Source: JANMCE01 sp963791625 (GTDB lineage: Bacteria; Actinomycetota; Acidimicrobiia; Acidimicrobiales; Ilumatobacteraceae). Taken from it: a stretch of DNA of 64,000 nucleotides. A program made the translations under genes and the position numbers. The notes beneath the pieces are model-generated. The model was given only the letters and a program-made list of their open reading frames with translations. It ran no database searches and had not been told where the DNA came from. Each line of letters begins with the position of its first letter. Position 1 is the stretch's first letter. Below are positions 1 to 8,684 of this stretch, in pieces. The stretch spans positions 62,001-126,000 of the forward strand of contig CAWBTA010000015.1 of assembly GCA_963791625.1 (NCBI GenBank), given 5' to 3'.

Positions 1-151
1 GCCGAGAGCAGCGCCAGGTGATGCACACCGCGTGCCGATGACTCGGGCCGTCGCTCCTTGGCAAGAAGGTGTCGGCCGCCGATCTCCAAGCGGCGATCCG
101 TGCAGGCGGCTATCTCGGCTTCTGTGGGCACAAGCGCACGCTATCTCGTTG
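1..151. other. window edge, no gene assigned
   Basis: This is the edge of the window before the stop codon of the minus-strand 5'-nucleotidase. Plus-strand frames 1 and 3 close at positions 21 and 41, so the tail of an upstream plus-strand gene could end here, but too few codons are visible to name it. I see no convincing terminator. Confidence 0.4.
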
Positions 152-1576
152 TCAGTTCGGGTCGTGCGGCAGCCGACCTCGATCGGCGCGTAGGTAGCCG
201 TACGGTGTTTCGGCGAGCAGATTCGAGACACGCGACATGTAAAGATCGGCGTGTCGTTCGATCTGGCGAGCAAACAGACTTTTGTCGTTTCCCGCCCGCA
301 GCAGCGGACCCCAGTTCACGTTGCCGATCTCGCCGGCTGCCTGCGCCAACGGGGCGACTTGTGCGTCAAGATCGGTAATCGAGCGGATGGTGCTGTTGAT
401 CCTGCGGTCGAGCTGAGACGCTTCTTCGGCTGGTCCGTAGCCATGACGCTGCCTCAAACGGGACAGCCTCAGCTGAGCCAATGTGTGGTCGAGTTCGGTC
501 TTGGCCGCCATCAGCTCGACGAGCCTCTCCTCCGTCGATCGGAAGTCAACGAGGGCATCGATCTCGTATTCCAGTTCGCGAACGACGAGACCGGTGCGCC
601 ATCGCAGCATGGCCTTGCTGGCGTGCACATCACCGAAGAGATGGTCGCCAACGTAGAGCAGGTCGGCGCCAGCAAGCCCAAGGCTGGTTTCAACCAAACG
701 CGCATCACCCCCGGCGTAGACCCGACCCCGTTCCAGCAGACCGCGGTACGGGGCGAGCAGCCCGCGCTCTTCGTCCTCGACCCGATAGGCCGGTTGGCTG
801 CCGTTGAAGAACTGCGGCTTGCGAGCATCGACGATGACCACGTCGAACAAATCACGCCACGTCATCGGAGCAGGAAGATACGGATCGACCGCATAGGCCA
901 TCATCGACCGGGTGTAGGCCCAGTCGGAGTTCGTGATGAGCAAGAGCGTGCGGCCGGCGTGATGCTGATCCAGCAAGGTGAGCGCAAGTTCCTTATCGAG
1001 TTCAACAAACTGATCGGGGTTGGCCACGATCTTCGCCTTCAGGGCGCCCTGCGCGTGCGCGGTGTCGAGCGCATTGCGCACGCTGCGGTGCAGCTCGTGG
1101 TAGCCCATCACACCGGGGAGTTTGCCAGCGTCGAGGAGGTCGACCAGTTGGTTGAACAGGCTTGCCTCCGAGAGGGAGAACAGCGTATTCATGAACTCCC
1201 AACGCGGCTCACCCAACTCGACGAAGTCACCCGAGTACATCTCCCGCAACTCGTCGTACTCCAACAACCTCGTTCCGTGCTGGGCCCGGATCACGTAGCC
1301 GAATCGCGTTGCCTTCACCAGGTTGCCGAGATCGAGATCGAAGGCCAACCCGAGGATCACCTCCCGCGGATCAAACACCAGATCGGCCACCGGCCAGCCC
1401 CGACCGGCGAGCAGTTCGCGCCCGTGTTCGAACGCCTCGTTTTCCCATCGCTCAACGCGATAGTGGACGAGCGTGTAGTCCATGTCGTAGCCAATGGCCT
1501 TGATTGAGCGAAGGTTCAGCGTGCGGTTCGCATAGACCCGCCGCGATGCCGGAGTTTCATTGGGAGCGATGCCCAC
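152..1576 (-). CDS. HAD-superfamily (HAD-IG type) purine 5'-nucleotidase
   Basis: Predicted cytosolic enzyme of the HAD-IG 5'-nucleotidase family, which removes phosphate from purine nucleoside monophosphates. The N-terminus carries the nucleophile motif GYDMDYTLVHY, with D31 and D33 as the expected aspartates. A central LLLITNSD stretch matches HAD motif II, VDARKPQFF supplies a lysine, and YVGDHLFGDVHASK is the acidic motif IV. A helical C-terminal half follows, rich in Leu, Arg and Gln. At 474 residues it has normal length for this family. The start is a GTG at 1576. It is followed on the same strand only by the window edge, so its operon context is unknown. The substrate is inferred from the family. 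Confidence 0.85.
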   Translation of the reverse strand: MGIAPNETPASRRVYANRTLNLRSIKAIGYDMDYTLVHYRVERWENEAFEHGRELLAGRGWPVADLVFDPREVILGLAFDLDLGNLVKATRFGYVIRAQHGTRLLEYDELREMYSGDFVELGEPRWEFMNTLFSLSEASLFNQLVDLLDAGKLPGVMGYHELHRSVRNALDTAHAQGALKAKIVANPDQFVELDKELALTLLDQHHAGRTLLLITNSDWAYTRSMMAYAVDPYLPAPMTWRDLFDVVIVDARKPQFFNGSQPAYRVEDEERGLLAPYRGLLERGRVYAGGDARLVETSLGLAGADLLYVGDHLFGDVHASKAMLRWRTGLVVRELEYEIDALVDFRSTEERLVELMAAKTELDHTLAQLRLSRLRQRHGYGPAEEASQLDRRINSTIRSITDLDAQVAPLAQAAGEIGNVNWGPLLRAGNDKSLFARQIERHADLYMSRVSNLLAETPYGYLRADRGRLPHDPN

Positions 1577-1610
1577 AGCCTACCGGCCCGCTCCCACGAG
1601 TGGCCGGTGG

Positions 1611-4415
1611 CTAGGTCGCAGGAAGCTGGCGAGGACCAAGCTCGCTTTGCTGCGTGTCGTGTACGTCGAGACGGTCAGGAGGCGTGCCCGTTGCTGTCGC
1701 CGTGGTGACGCGATCGCCGGTGTTCGTGGTCTCGAAGTACAAGGTGATCGATGCACCGGCGGGAAGGAGTGCCAGCGAACCGGTTTGACCACCTTTCACC
1801 TTGAGGTTCATCTGCGTGCCACTCACGGACGGGTCATCGATGGTGATGTTCGTCAGATCGACGTTGCCGGTGTTAGTGACCACGTAGCAGTAGGTAATTT
1901 GGGACGCAGGTGGCGCATAGAAGGTGTCTTTGCCCGGGCAGCCAACGCCGCCGTCGTGCCCTTCGAAGATTCCGACGAAAAGCTCGAGCGCCGGATTCGA
2001 AACGAAATAGTAGGCATTGTCGTCCTTGGTCACAGCCTTGCCAGCAGGCTTTTCAAACGCGTCGATCGGGTCACCGGTCAAAACCGGATGCAGCCTATGG
2101 TTCCCGAGGGCCCTGTCCGGTTCACCGGAGTAGTCCCAGATCTCGCCGATATCGAGGATGCCGTTGTTGTTCTTGTCGCCACCCAGATATGTCGTTACGT
2201 GGTCGTCGCCCTTGCCGGGGGTGCCCGCATCATCGATCAGCACCGGATGGGCAAGCGCGACGGTGCCTCCGACATTCGACACCGAATAGCGAATCACCTG
2301 CGTGACGGTGTTGCGAAGGTCGAAGGGATTGTCCGCAGGACGGTGTTCACCATTGATCGTCGCCTTGATATCGAGCACCGGCAAAGCACAGATAGCTGGG
2401 GTGATGTAATCGAAGGCCGGCGTCGCCGAGCCCGACACGACCCCACCAGTCTCAGCTTCGCTCTTCACGCTGATCGCGCCTGGATCGACGGCCACATACG
2501 ACGGCGGGCAGTACGCGTGTACGACCGTGCGGGTGCAGACCTGAAGGGGGTCGCCCTTCCATGAGATCTCTATGGTGGGGGTAGCCGACACGAAGGCTGA
2601 CGCCTTCAAGCCGCTGAACGCAACCTCTGCGGTCAACGCCTTGCGGGCGCCGCTAAACAGGATCGAGCTGATGTCGATGACATTGGTTGTCGCGCCGAAC
2701 TTACGAGCCGACCAGCCCGGAACGACTGCGCCGGTTGAGTCCTTCAGGGTCAGAACGAAGCCGTTGTGAGCTCCGGCCGGAAGATCATTCATGCGAAGGG
2801 CGTCCCAGCCGGTGACGTGCAACGACGCGTCATCGGCGCAGTAGACGGGCTTGGCGGCTACTGTCCCAGAGGTACATCCCGCAGGGCCCCCGTAGGCATG
2901 GAAGCTCTCGAGGAAGCCGTCGTCGCTCATCTTCCACATGCAGGACGGCTGCGACGGATCACGGCGAAGGCTGTACGCCTTATGCGAGACCGAAGAGACG
3001 AATGGAAAGCCATCGCACGAGGTGTCGGTCCTCCAGTCGTAGCAGGGCACCGTCTCGGGGTTCGTGGCGGAAAGGGGGATGTAGCTGCGGGCGTCGCCGG
3101 TGAGGCCGTAACCGCCGAGTACGCCGTTCCACGACACGCGAGTCTTCGGAAGCCAGGCCTCGAAAGATGCCGGCACGGTCTGCGGGTTGCCGGTGAGGTC
3201 GAAACAGGCGACGGCACCGGTCATCCTCGGTCGGGCACAGAAACCGCTCAATCGACCCGCGCTATCAGCACGAAGCACCGGGTCCTGGCCACCGACCCAC
3301 GAAGCTGTGGTCTGACCGGCACACGCCGTGTGGTTCGCCGAATCAAAGCACTCGAGTGACAGCACGTTGCTTTCGTCGGCAACCGCTGTGTACGAAACCA
3401 GCCCATCGGCGCGATACGGCGTCATGCCGTCGGCTGACCAGTACACGTTCGTCTTCCGGGACGATGGAGTAATGATGCTCACCGGGAAGTCGAGGCCCGC
3501 CGAGAAGGGTTGCCCCGCGCACGGCGTCATGGTCACGGCGATGACACAGCCGACCATGAGTTCCTTGGTGGCCTTCCGCGGGTAGACGAACATAACCTCG
3601 CCGTTGAACATCCAAGGCTGGGACACGAGCGCCGCGCTGAGCGAAATGCCGTCGCCGTCCAGTTCGGTGATGCCGCAGTCGGACTTGGTGTTGAAGTCGA
3701 GGCAGGACATGACGACGTCGTTCTTGCCGTTGGTCCGATCGATGGCTGGGAAGTACGCCTTGCCCGTTGCCTGGTCCACCCAGGCATCAGTCACGTCGGA
3801 TGAGAACAGCGTGCGGGACGGGCCGAAGGATCCGCAGGAGGAACCGTCGTTCTTGTTGAAGCAAAGCACCTTGAGCGTCGTGTGGTGGAGAGCCGAGTAG
3901 ACGTTCTGTTTGTAGAAGAGCAGCTCGAAGCTGTCGCCGCCTCCACCGATGCTGGTCGAGATACTCGACGCCGTGGGCGGATTGATGGGCGTCGCAACAC
4001 CGCTACGACCATCAGCCGGGACGAAGTCGGCCGAGGCCTTGACCGATGTGACTTCACCCTTGCCGTTCATGATGACATCGGCCTTCCAGCCGTCCGGTAC
4101 CACCACGGAACCCGGCTCGTAGCTGGCCCGGTTCGGTGTGAAGGTTTGGGTGACCGAGCCGGCCGCTACCTTCGTCCCGAGATTCTGATAGGCGTCCGTC
4201 CAGGTGATGCTGTCACCGGCGTTCACCCGGTTGGCCGGGCTGTTCGAGATCGGCGTATTACCGAGGGTGGCCGCGGCGAGGGGGCCCGTTACGATGGCGG
4301 TGCTCTGCAGGGTTGTCAACGCGGTCGGGCCCGTCGCTGACGACGCGGCGACGCCGACGAGCACGCTCGTCACGATCGCTCCAAGCGCGAGACCTTTGTA
4401 CCCAAGACGTTTCAT
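1611..4415 (-). CDS. large secreted protein with C-x8-C repeats and DUF11-like C-terminal domain
   Basis: This 934-residue protein begins with a clear signal peptide (MKRLGYKGLALGAIVTSVLVGVAAS) and is presumably exported. Residues about 170-470 contain cysteine pairs exactly nine positions apart (C185/194, C238/247, C290/299, C356/365, C458/467), plus C404 without a partner. The pairs recur roughly every 50-65 residues, often in a CxD context, which suggests blades of a beta-propeller with one disulfide per blade. The C-terminal third has conserved 'VTNTGNVDLTNI'-type text typical of DUF11/CARDB-like beta-sandwich repeats of surface proteins. No sortase motif or final membrane anchor is visible. 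The role is unknown; adhesion or an envelope function is only a guess. Confidence 0.75.
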   Translation of the reverse strand: MKRLGYKGLALGAIVTSVLVGVAASSATGPTALTTLQSTAIVTGPLAAATLGNTPISNSPANRVNAGDSITWTDAYQNLGTKVAAGSVTQTFTPNRASYEPGSVVVPDGWKADVIMNGKGEVTSVKASADFVPADGRSGVATPINPPTASSISTSIGGGGDSFELLFYKQNVYSALHHTTLKVLCFNKNDGSSCGSFGPSRTLFSSDVTDAWVDQATGKAYFPAIDRTNGKNDVVMSCLDFNTKSDCGITELDGDGISLSAALVSQPWMFNGEVMFVYPRKATKELMVGCVIAVTMTPCAGQPFSAGLDFPVSIITPSSRKTNVYWSADGMTPYRADGLVSYTAVADESNVLSLECFDSANHTACAGQTTASWVGGQDPVLRADSAGRLSGFCARPRMTGAVACFDLTGNPQTVPASFEAWLPKTRVSWNGVLGGYGLTGDARSYIPLSATNPETVPCYDWRTDTSCDGFPFVSSVSHKAYSLRRDPSQPSCMWKMSDDGFLESFHAYGGPAGCTSGTVAAKPVYCADDASLHVTGWDALRMNDLPAGAHNGFVLTLKDSTGAVVPGWSARKFGATTNVIDISSILFSGARKALTAEVAFSGLKASAFVSATPTIEISWKGDPLQVCTRTVVHAYCPPSYVAVDPGAISVKSEAETGGVVSGSATPAFDYITPAICALPVLDIKATINGEHRPADNPFDLRNTVTQVIRYSVSNVGGTVALAHPVLIDDAGTPGKGDDHVTTYLGGDKNNNGILDIGEIWDYSGEPDRALGNHRLHPVLTGDPIDAFEKPAGKAVTKDDNAYYFVSNPALELFVGIFEGHDGGVGCPGKDTFYAPPASQITYCYVVTNTGNVDLTNITIDDPSVSGTQMNLKVKGGQTGSLALLPAGASITLYFETTNTGDRVTTATATGTPPDRLDVHDTQQSELGPRQLPAT

Positions 4416-4549
4416 GCGTACCAGAGTGGATTGGTTTCATCACTGAGAGAAGGGGTTAGACCAACCCTTGTGGCACTCTCGACTGAGCAGATCAGAAGCA
4501 GAGAATTGCCAGACCGCCATCGCTGCCAAGGTGATCCAAACGACCCTTG

Positions 4550-5815
4550 TCAGTACTGGGCGGCCGCCAGAGTTGGACGTTCGTTGAGGTCGGCCATGGC
4601 GAAGCCGGCGGCCCTTCGGTAGCCCTCGGTGGCCTGCAAAATCTCTTCCGGCGTGATCACATCGTTGATGTCGGCGAACCCATTGGGCGCCCGTTCTTCC
4701 ACCAACGTCATGGGTCGTTCGGGTCCGTGACCGCGGTTGGCGAGCACGATTCCCGACGTCGCCGGACGGCGGACCTCGTCGTACTTTTCCAGCGCCACAA
4801 GCGGGTCGTTTGGGTAGGACCGCAGGCACCCGGCCAGCGCTCTGGCGTCAAGGATCGCCTGCGACGCGCCGTTGGAGCCGACGGGATACATCGGGTGAGC
4901 GGCATCCCCGAGCAGCGTGACGCGGCCATGCGTCCAACGGTCGAGAGGGTCACGATCAACCATGGGGAACTGAAAGGTGGCCGGTGCCGAGCGGATGAGT
5001 TCGGGCACGTTGAGCCAGTCAAAGTTCCAGCTCTCGAACTGCGGCAGGAAGTCGTCGGGGTTGCCCCGTTTGTTCCAGTCCTCGCGCTCAGCGAGCTCGG
5101 TTTCGTCGTAGACCAGCTCTGCAATGAAGTTCAGTTGCTGGCGCCCATTGACCACATCCGAAATCGGATAGAAAACAAACTTCTGCCGCGCGTGGCCGGC
5201 CCAGACCAGGGTCTTTCCGTCGAATACCGGCGGCCCTTCCGCCAGCCCGCGCCACAGAATCGCGCCGTTCCACTTGGGCATTCCCTCATCGGGGTAGAAG
5301 TGCTTGCGGATCACCGAATGGATGCCATCGGCGGCTATCAGGAGTGACCCTTTCGCGGTGCCGATACGTTCACCGGTGCGGCGATTTATGAAGTGGGCCG
5401 TTACGCCATCGCCGGTCTGTTCAAAGCCATCAAGGTGGTGTCCGGTGTGTACCCGATCGGCCCCGATCTTCTGAACGACCGCGTCGTGCAGAAACGTTTG
5501 CAGATGCCCGCGATGGACCGATATCTGTGGCCACTTGTAGCCCGCCAGAAGCCCTCGGGTCTCGCTCCAAATCAGCTCCCCGCGCTTCGTAAAGTACGAC
5601 AGATGATCGGGAGCGAGGCCGACCTGCTGGAGTTGCTCCAGCAGGCCAAGCTCGTCGAGTTCGCGCACGGCGTGCGGCAACAGGTTGATGCCGACGCCGA
5701 GCGCCTGCACCTGTTCGACCGTCTCAAAGATGCGCACCGGGAACCCGGCCTCGTGCAGGCTGAGTGCCGCAGCGAAGCCACCAATGCCACCGCCAGCAAT
5801 GAGGATGTCGTCCAC
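4550..5815 (-). CDS. FAD-dependent aromatic-ring hydroxylase (salicylate/3-hydroxybenzoate hydroxylase type)
   Basis: Class A flavoprotein monooxygenase that should hydroxylate a phenolic ring using NAD(P)H and O2. The dinucleotide-binding motif GGGIGGFAAALSLHEAG lies at the N-terminus, followed by an acidic strand end (RIFE). The second FAD motif, LLGDAAHPMYPVGSNGASQAI, lies in the C-terminal half. The frame stays open far upstream, but the GTG at 5815 places the Rossmann strand directly at the N-terminus and lies 8 bases after the stop of the intradiol dioxygenase, so I chose it (421 residues). Cotranscription with that dioxygenase suggests a hydroxylate-then-cleave pair. The substrate is not determined; salicylate, resorcinol and 3-hydroxybenzoate analogues are candidates. 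Confidence 0.85.
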   Translation of the reverse strand: MDDILIAGGGIGGFAAALSLHEAGFPVRIFETVEQVQALGVGINLLPHAVRELDELGLLEQLQQVGLAPDHLSYFTKRGELIWSETRGLLAGYKWPQISVHRGHLQTFLHDAVVQKIGADRVHTGHHLDGFEQTGDGVTAHFINRRTGERIGTAKGSLLIAADGIHSVIRKHFYPDEGMPKWNGAILWRGLAEGPPVFDGKTLVWAGHARQKFVFYPISDVVNGRQQLNFIAELVYDETELAEREDWNKRGNPDDFLPQFESWNFDWLNVPELIRSAPATFQFPMVDRDPLDRWTHGRVTLLGDAAHPMYPVGSNGASQAILDARALAGCLRSYPNDPLVALEKYDEVRRPATSGIVLANRGHGPERPMTLVEERAPNGFADINDVITPEEILQATEGYRRAAGFAMADLNERPTLAAAQY

Positions 5816-5823
5816 TGGTGCGG

Positions 5824-6663
5824 CTAGAAGCGGTCGAGCACGATGTCGAAGCGAGTTTCCAATTCGCCGTGCGCATCTTTGGTGAATTCGCGGATGAGGC
5901 TCTTCTGCACGCCGAAGACCGCGTCGCCCTCCAAGTACTCGCTCTCCACATCGAAGACGTGTGTGATGAGATCCTTGTAACCCGGGTGCTTCACCCAGAT
6001 GTGCAGGTGACCCGGACGCCACCAGTTGCGACCGTTGCGCTTCAGCCAATCGCCCACCGGCCCGTCACTCGGGATCGGGTACGGCACGGGGCGGATGCTA
6101 CGGATCTCGTACTCACCGTTGGCATCGGTGCGATAGATACCGCGCAGGTTCTCCTCACTCTGGCCGCCCGGCTGCTGCACGGCGTAGAACATGTTGGTGG
6201 CGTTCTGCCAGCAGTCGAGCATGACGTTTTCGAGCGGGTTGCCCTCAATGTCGGTGACTCGGCCCCGGAACACGACGCGGTCGCCTTCGTCTTCGTCCAC
6301 CAACATTGATGCGCCTTTGGCCCGCTCGGGAGAGTTCGGCACATAGAACGGTCCAAGCACCGTGTTGTCCGTGAGTGCCTCGGAGCTGGCGTCGTAGGCC
6401 AACATCTCGATAAGCGTCGACACGCCAGTCGTGTCGGACATCAGGATGAACTCTTGGCGAATGTCCGAACACTTCTGACCGGTCGCGGTGAGGAACTGGA
6501 TGGCCGTGAACCACTCGTCACGAGTGAGGTTCAACTCGCGCACAAGCGCATGCAGATGCTTGATGACCGCAACGCTGACTTCCTTCAGCCGTGGATCCGG
6601 CGAGTTGTCGTACCTCGATACGACCTCGGCCAAATGTTCATCGAGCTTCGCGTCAGTTGCCAT
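5824..6663 (-). CDS. intradiol ring-cleavage dioxygenase (hydroxyquinol/catechol 1,2-dioxygenase type)
   Basis: Non-haem Fe(III) dioxygenase expected to cleave catechol or hydroxyquinol between the two hydroxyls. Residues about 10-90 match the helical N-terminal dioxygenase domain. GPFYVPNSPERA begins the catalytic domain. Iron ligands are expected in the RPVPYPIP tyrosine region and the RPGHLHIWV double-histidine motif. The ATG at 6663 is chosen because it follows an AAGGGGGAT ribosome-binding site; a longer in-frame extension lacks family similarity. It gives 279 residues, normal for the family. It is the first gene of a pair with the FAD hydroxylase. The N-terminal domain and DNTVLGPFY text fit hydroxyquinol-type enzymes somewhat better than protocatechuate enzymes. 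Confidence 0.88.
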   Translation of the reverse strand: MATDAKLDEHLAEVVSRYDNSPDPRLKEVSVAVIKHLHALVRELNLTRDEWFTAIQFLTATGQKCSDIRQEFILMSDTTGVSTLIEMLAYDASSEALTDNTVLGPFYVPNSPERAKGASMLVDEDEGDRVVFRGRVTDIEGNPLENVMLDCWQNATNMFYAVQQPGGQSEENLRGIYRTDANGEYEIRSIRPVPYPIPSDGPVGDWLKRNGRNWWRPGHLHIWVKHPGYKDLITHVFDVESEYLEGDAVFGVQKSLIREFTKDAHGELETRFDIVLDRF

Positions 6664-6729
6664 GGTGATCCCCCTTGTTGTCCCTGCCTCGTATTCAATC
6701 ACAGGTACCCTGACGTTGTTGCGGCCCAC

Positions 6730-7737
6730 CTACCGACCGGTTGTCGTTGTTTCGCTCGATGGAGCCGCTGTTGTGGCCGGAACGGCCGTCACAAACGCTC
6801 CCTTCACGTCTGTAGGCGTCGGCGCCTCGTCCAGGGCCCGGACGGCGTAGTCGACGATCGGCAGGCCGCACCGCAGAATGCTGACCCCCGGTTGGAGTTT
6901 CGTCCGCGCTTCGAACCCGCCGTTGTCGAGGTCGCGGTTCATCACGGCACGAAAGCTGGTCGGAACACTTTGACCGTCCGCGAAGGAGAGGTCAGCCATT
7001 TCCGGGAAGAGGTGTTTGATCTCCTGCAGTGCCTCGCGCTTGTCAACGTATCGAAACGACTTGACCGATGGTTCCGTTTCGAAAGCGCTGCGGACGGCGG
7101 CGAGCTGCTGTGCCGTTGCGTCCGAGTTCATGAAGGCGCTGCAACCACGCTCGGCCAGAGCCAGGATTTCGGTGCGCTTCACAACAGCGGATGCAACGGC
7201 TGCGGAAGTTGCTCGACTGTCTGCTGCGAGAAAGTACTCATCGCGTTCAAGCACCACCGGACGCGCTCCTATCGTATTCGGCGTGGGCTCTGCCTGGAGG
7301 TTGAGGTAGTCCTCCCTCAGTTGCTTACCGTCGATCATGACTGGTCCACCTCCGAGCAGTACCGATTCTCCGGGGAGGCCGATGATGCGCAGGATGACTG
7401 ACTTGGCAGACATTTCGGGAACTTGGGCAACAACGAGATCCGATCGCCTCAACGTTGTGAAGTTGTAGTCGACCTGAATCTTGTCGAACTGACCAAGGGT
7501 CGGTTCCATCGAGGTCGACTTTTCTTCGAACCAGTTCGACGTCGAGACCGCCGGGGCAACACGACCCGACCGGCGAGCCAACGCAGTAACTCCGGCACCG
7601 AGCAGGACCACCAGCGCAACAGAGAGAACGACTCGACCGACTGCCGGCCGCGCTTCGGGTATGCCTGGGGCAATTGGTTGCAGGGCCAGTTCGAGCTCAT
7701 CTCGCAGCGCGTCGAAACGGTCGTTGAGTGTCTTCAT
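6730..7737 (-). CDS. membrane protein: S26 signal-peptidase-like domain fused to FtsX-like extracellular domain
   Basis: A 335-residue protein with a short cytosolic N-terminus and one membrane segment (about 33-55). An S26-like region follows: S76-M-E-P-T matches the signal peptidase nucleophile box, LRIIGLPGE (116-124) matches the next box, and ADSRATS matches the last. The position of the general-base lysine (normally K-R-V-I-G) is occupied by leucine. Residues about 199-290 resemble the FtsX/MacB extracellular fold (CSAFMNSDAT, YVDKREALQEI, VPTSFRAVM). The tail is Thr-rich. It overlaps the sigma factor gene by 4 bases (ATGA), the usual place for an anti-sigma factor. A regulator or inactive protease-like sensor is inferred. 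Confidence 0.65.
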   Translation of the reverse strand: MKTLNDRFDALRDELELALQPIAPGIPEARPAVGRVVLSVALVVLLGAGVTALARRSGRVAPAVSTSNWFEEKSTSMEPTLGQFDKIQVDYNFTTLRRSDLVVAQVPEMSAKSVILRIIGLPGESVLLGGGPVMIDGKQLREDYLNLQAEPTPNTIGARPVVLERDEYFLAADSRATSAAVASAVVKRTEILALAERGCSAFMNSDATAQQLAAVRSAFETEPSVKSFRYVDKREALQEIKHLFPEMADLSFADGQSVPTSFRAVMNRDLDNGGFEARTKLQPGVSILRCGLPIVDYAVRALDEAPTPTDVKGAFVTAVPATTAAPSSETTTTGR

Positions 7738-8303
7738 GGCGATTCCTCCGGGGGTGCCGGCTCGGTGACACCGAGCTTCGATGCCAAGGCCAGGCGGCCT
7801 CGGCGGAGATGGGTGCGAGTTGTTCCCGCGCTGCAGCCGAGCAGGTCGGCAACGTCATCAATCGAACGATCTTCCAGCAGCACCAATGCGACGGCCTGTG
7901 CCTGTCTCACCGGGAGCGACCGAATGGCAGCAAGAAGATCTTGGTCGGCGAGAACGATCTCAGCGGACCGTTCACGTTCACCCGAGAGACGAATGAGCGC
8001 GCGCGTTTCAACGGCGAGACGACGATGCCGGCCGATGCATCGTTGCAGCACGACCCGTCGTACCCATGCGCCGGGCCGGTCATACTCGCTGAGCCGGTGC
8101 CATTTTCGGTGTGCCGCTTCGAAGGCGTCCTGCACCAATTCCTCGGCGACATCGAGTCGCCCGGTAAGTACGAAAGCGAGCCGGACCAGCCCCGGGTACT
8201 CCCTTTGGTAGATGTCGTCGAACGACGCAACGTATGTGTCGGTGTGGCCGCAGCCGATGGCTGCAGCGTCAGCACCGATCGGCAGTTGAGTCACATCAGA
8301 CAC
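7734..8303 (-). CDS. ECF-family RNA polymerase sigma factor
   Basis: A 189-residue sigma-70-like factor with only regions 2 and 4. Region 2 is visible as YPGLVRLAFVLTGR, ELVQDAFEAAHRKW and RPGAWVRRVV. Region 4 is the helix-turn-helix around AVALVLLEDRSIDDVADLLGCSAGTTRTHLRRGR. No extra C-terminal domain is present. The downstream gene starts inside the stop codon, and its product is a single-pass membrane protein, so a sigma/anti-sigma pairing that responds to an envelope signal is likely. Upstream lie two near-identical palindromes that could be part of its control region. The regulon is unknown. Confidence 0.9.
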   Translation of the reverse strand: MSDVTQLPIGADAAAIGCGHTDTYVASFDDIYQREYPGLVRLAFVLTGRLDVAEELVQDAFEAAHRKWHRLSEYDRPGAWVRRVVLQRCIGRHRRLAVETRALIRLSGERERSAEIVLADQDLLAAIRSLPVRQAQAVALVLLEDRSIDDVADLLGCSAGTTRTHLRRGRLALASKLGVTEPAPPEESP

Positions 8304-8351
8304 ACGCGCCAGCCATGCCTAATGGTTACACGCTTCACAGATGCTGGCGCG

Positions 8352-8373
8352 TGACGCGTCCGCGGACGCGTCA
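8352..8373. repeat. perfect palindrome, copy 1
   Basis: Inverted repeat with 10-base arms TGACGCGTCC and GGACGCGTCA around a GC centre. The sequence CCGCGGAGTCGTTG follows at 8379-8392. Copy 2 lies about 250 bases away with the same core and the same trailing element. Confidence 0.85.
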
Positions 8374-8511
8374 AGATGCCGCGGAGTCGTTGGGCGTTGG
8401 ACGCAGGGCCGCCTCTGCAAGAGCGGTACGAACGTTGCATTCAATCCATGGCCACGACGGACCTGTCACGTTCAACAGCGGTCGTAACGGCTCGGTGAGG
8501 AACCGGGCCTT

Positions 8512-8540
8512 CTACGAAATGAGCGCTTCGCATCTCGTAG
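8512..8540. repeat. imperfect inverted repeat between the two palindromes
   Basis: Arms CTACGA-A-ATG and CAT-C-TCGTAG are complementary except for one mismatch and enclose a 9-base loop. It lies midway between the two GACGCGTCC palindromes. It could be an operator or an RNA hairpin; no T-run follows on either strand, so a terminator is less likely. Confidence 0.5.
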
Positions 8541-8599
8541 GTCGAGCTCGCTCGACTCAAGCATACAGAGGCGGTGTTACACAGTTCTCCGGATCGGTC

Positions 8600-8627
8600 G
8601 TTCGACGCGTCCACGGACGCGTCGAAC
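8600..8627. repeat. perfect palindrome, copy 2
   Basis: Inverted repeat with 13-base arms (GTTCGACGCGTCC and its complement) around an AC centre. CCGCCGAGTCGTTG follows at 8632-8645. It lies 57 bases upstream of the reductase start codon, where it could overlap a promoter. Confidence 0.85.
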
Positions 8628-8684
8628 CGGACCGCCGAGTCGTTGCTACCATCGACGCAGCAGCCCACTGGAGGAGCCCGAACC

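Larger units (their letters stand above)
8304..8684. promoter_or_regulatory. 381-base divergent intergenic region with repeated palindromes
   Basis: This non-coding stretch separates the minus-strand sigma factor from the plus-strand reductase. It holds two copies of a palindrome built on GACGCGTCC-N2-GGACGCGTC, each followed 6-8 bases later by CCGCSGAGTCGTTG, and one imperfect hairpin (8512-8540). Short open frames crossing it on both strands have no recognisable product. It probably contains promoters for both flanking genes, and the repeats are candidate regulator sites. Confidence 0.6.

Noticed and set aside
251..1507. Long plus-strand open frame of 418 codons
   Set aside because: It is antisense to the 5'-nucleotidase, which has all HAD motifs. 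High GC content creates long shadow frames, and the translation shows no family features.
4451..4469. Small inverted repeat AGGGGTT/AACCCTT
   Set aside because: Short stem with an imperfect pair and no clear T-run; too weak to call a terminator for the FAD hydroxylase gene.
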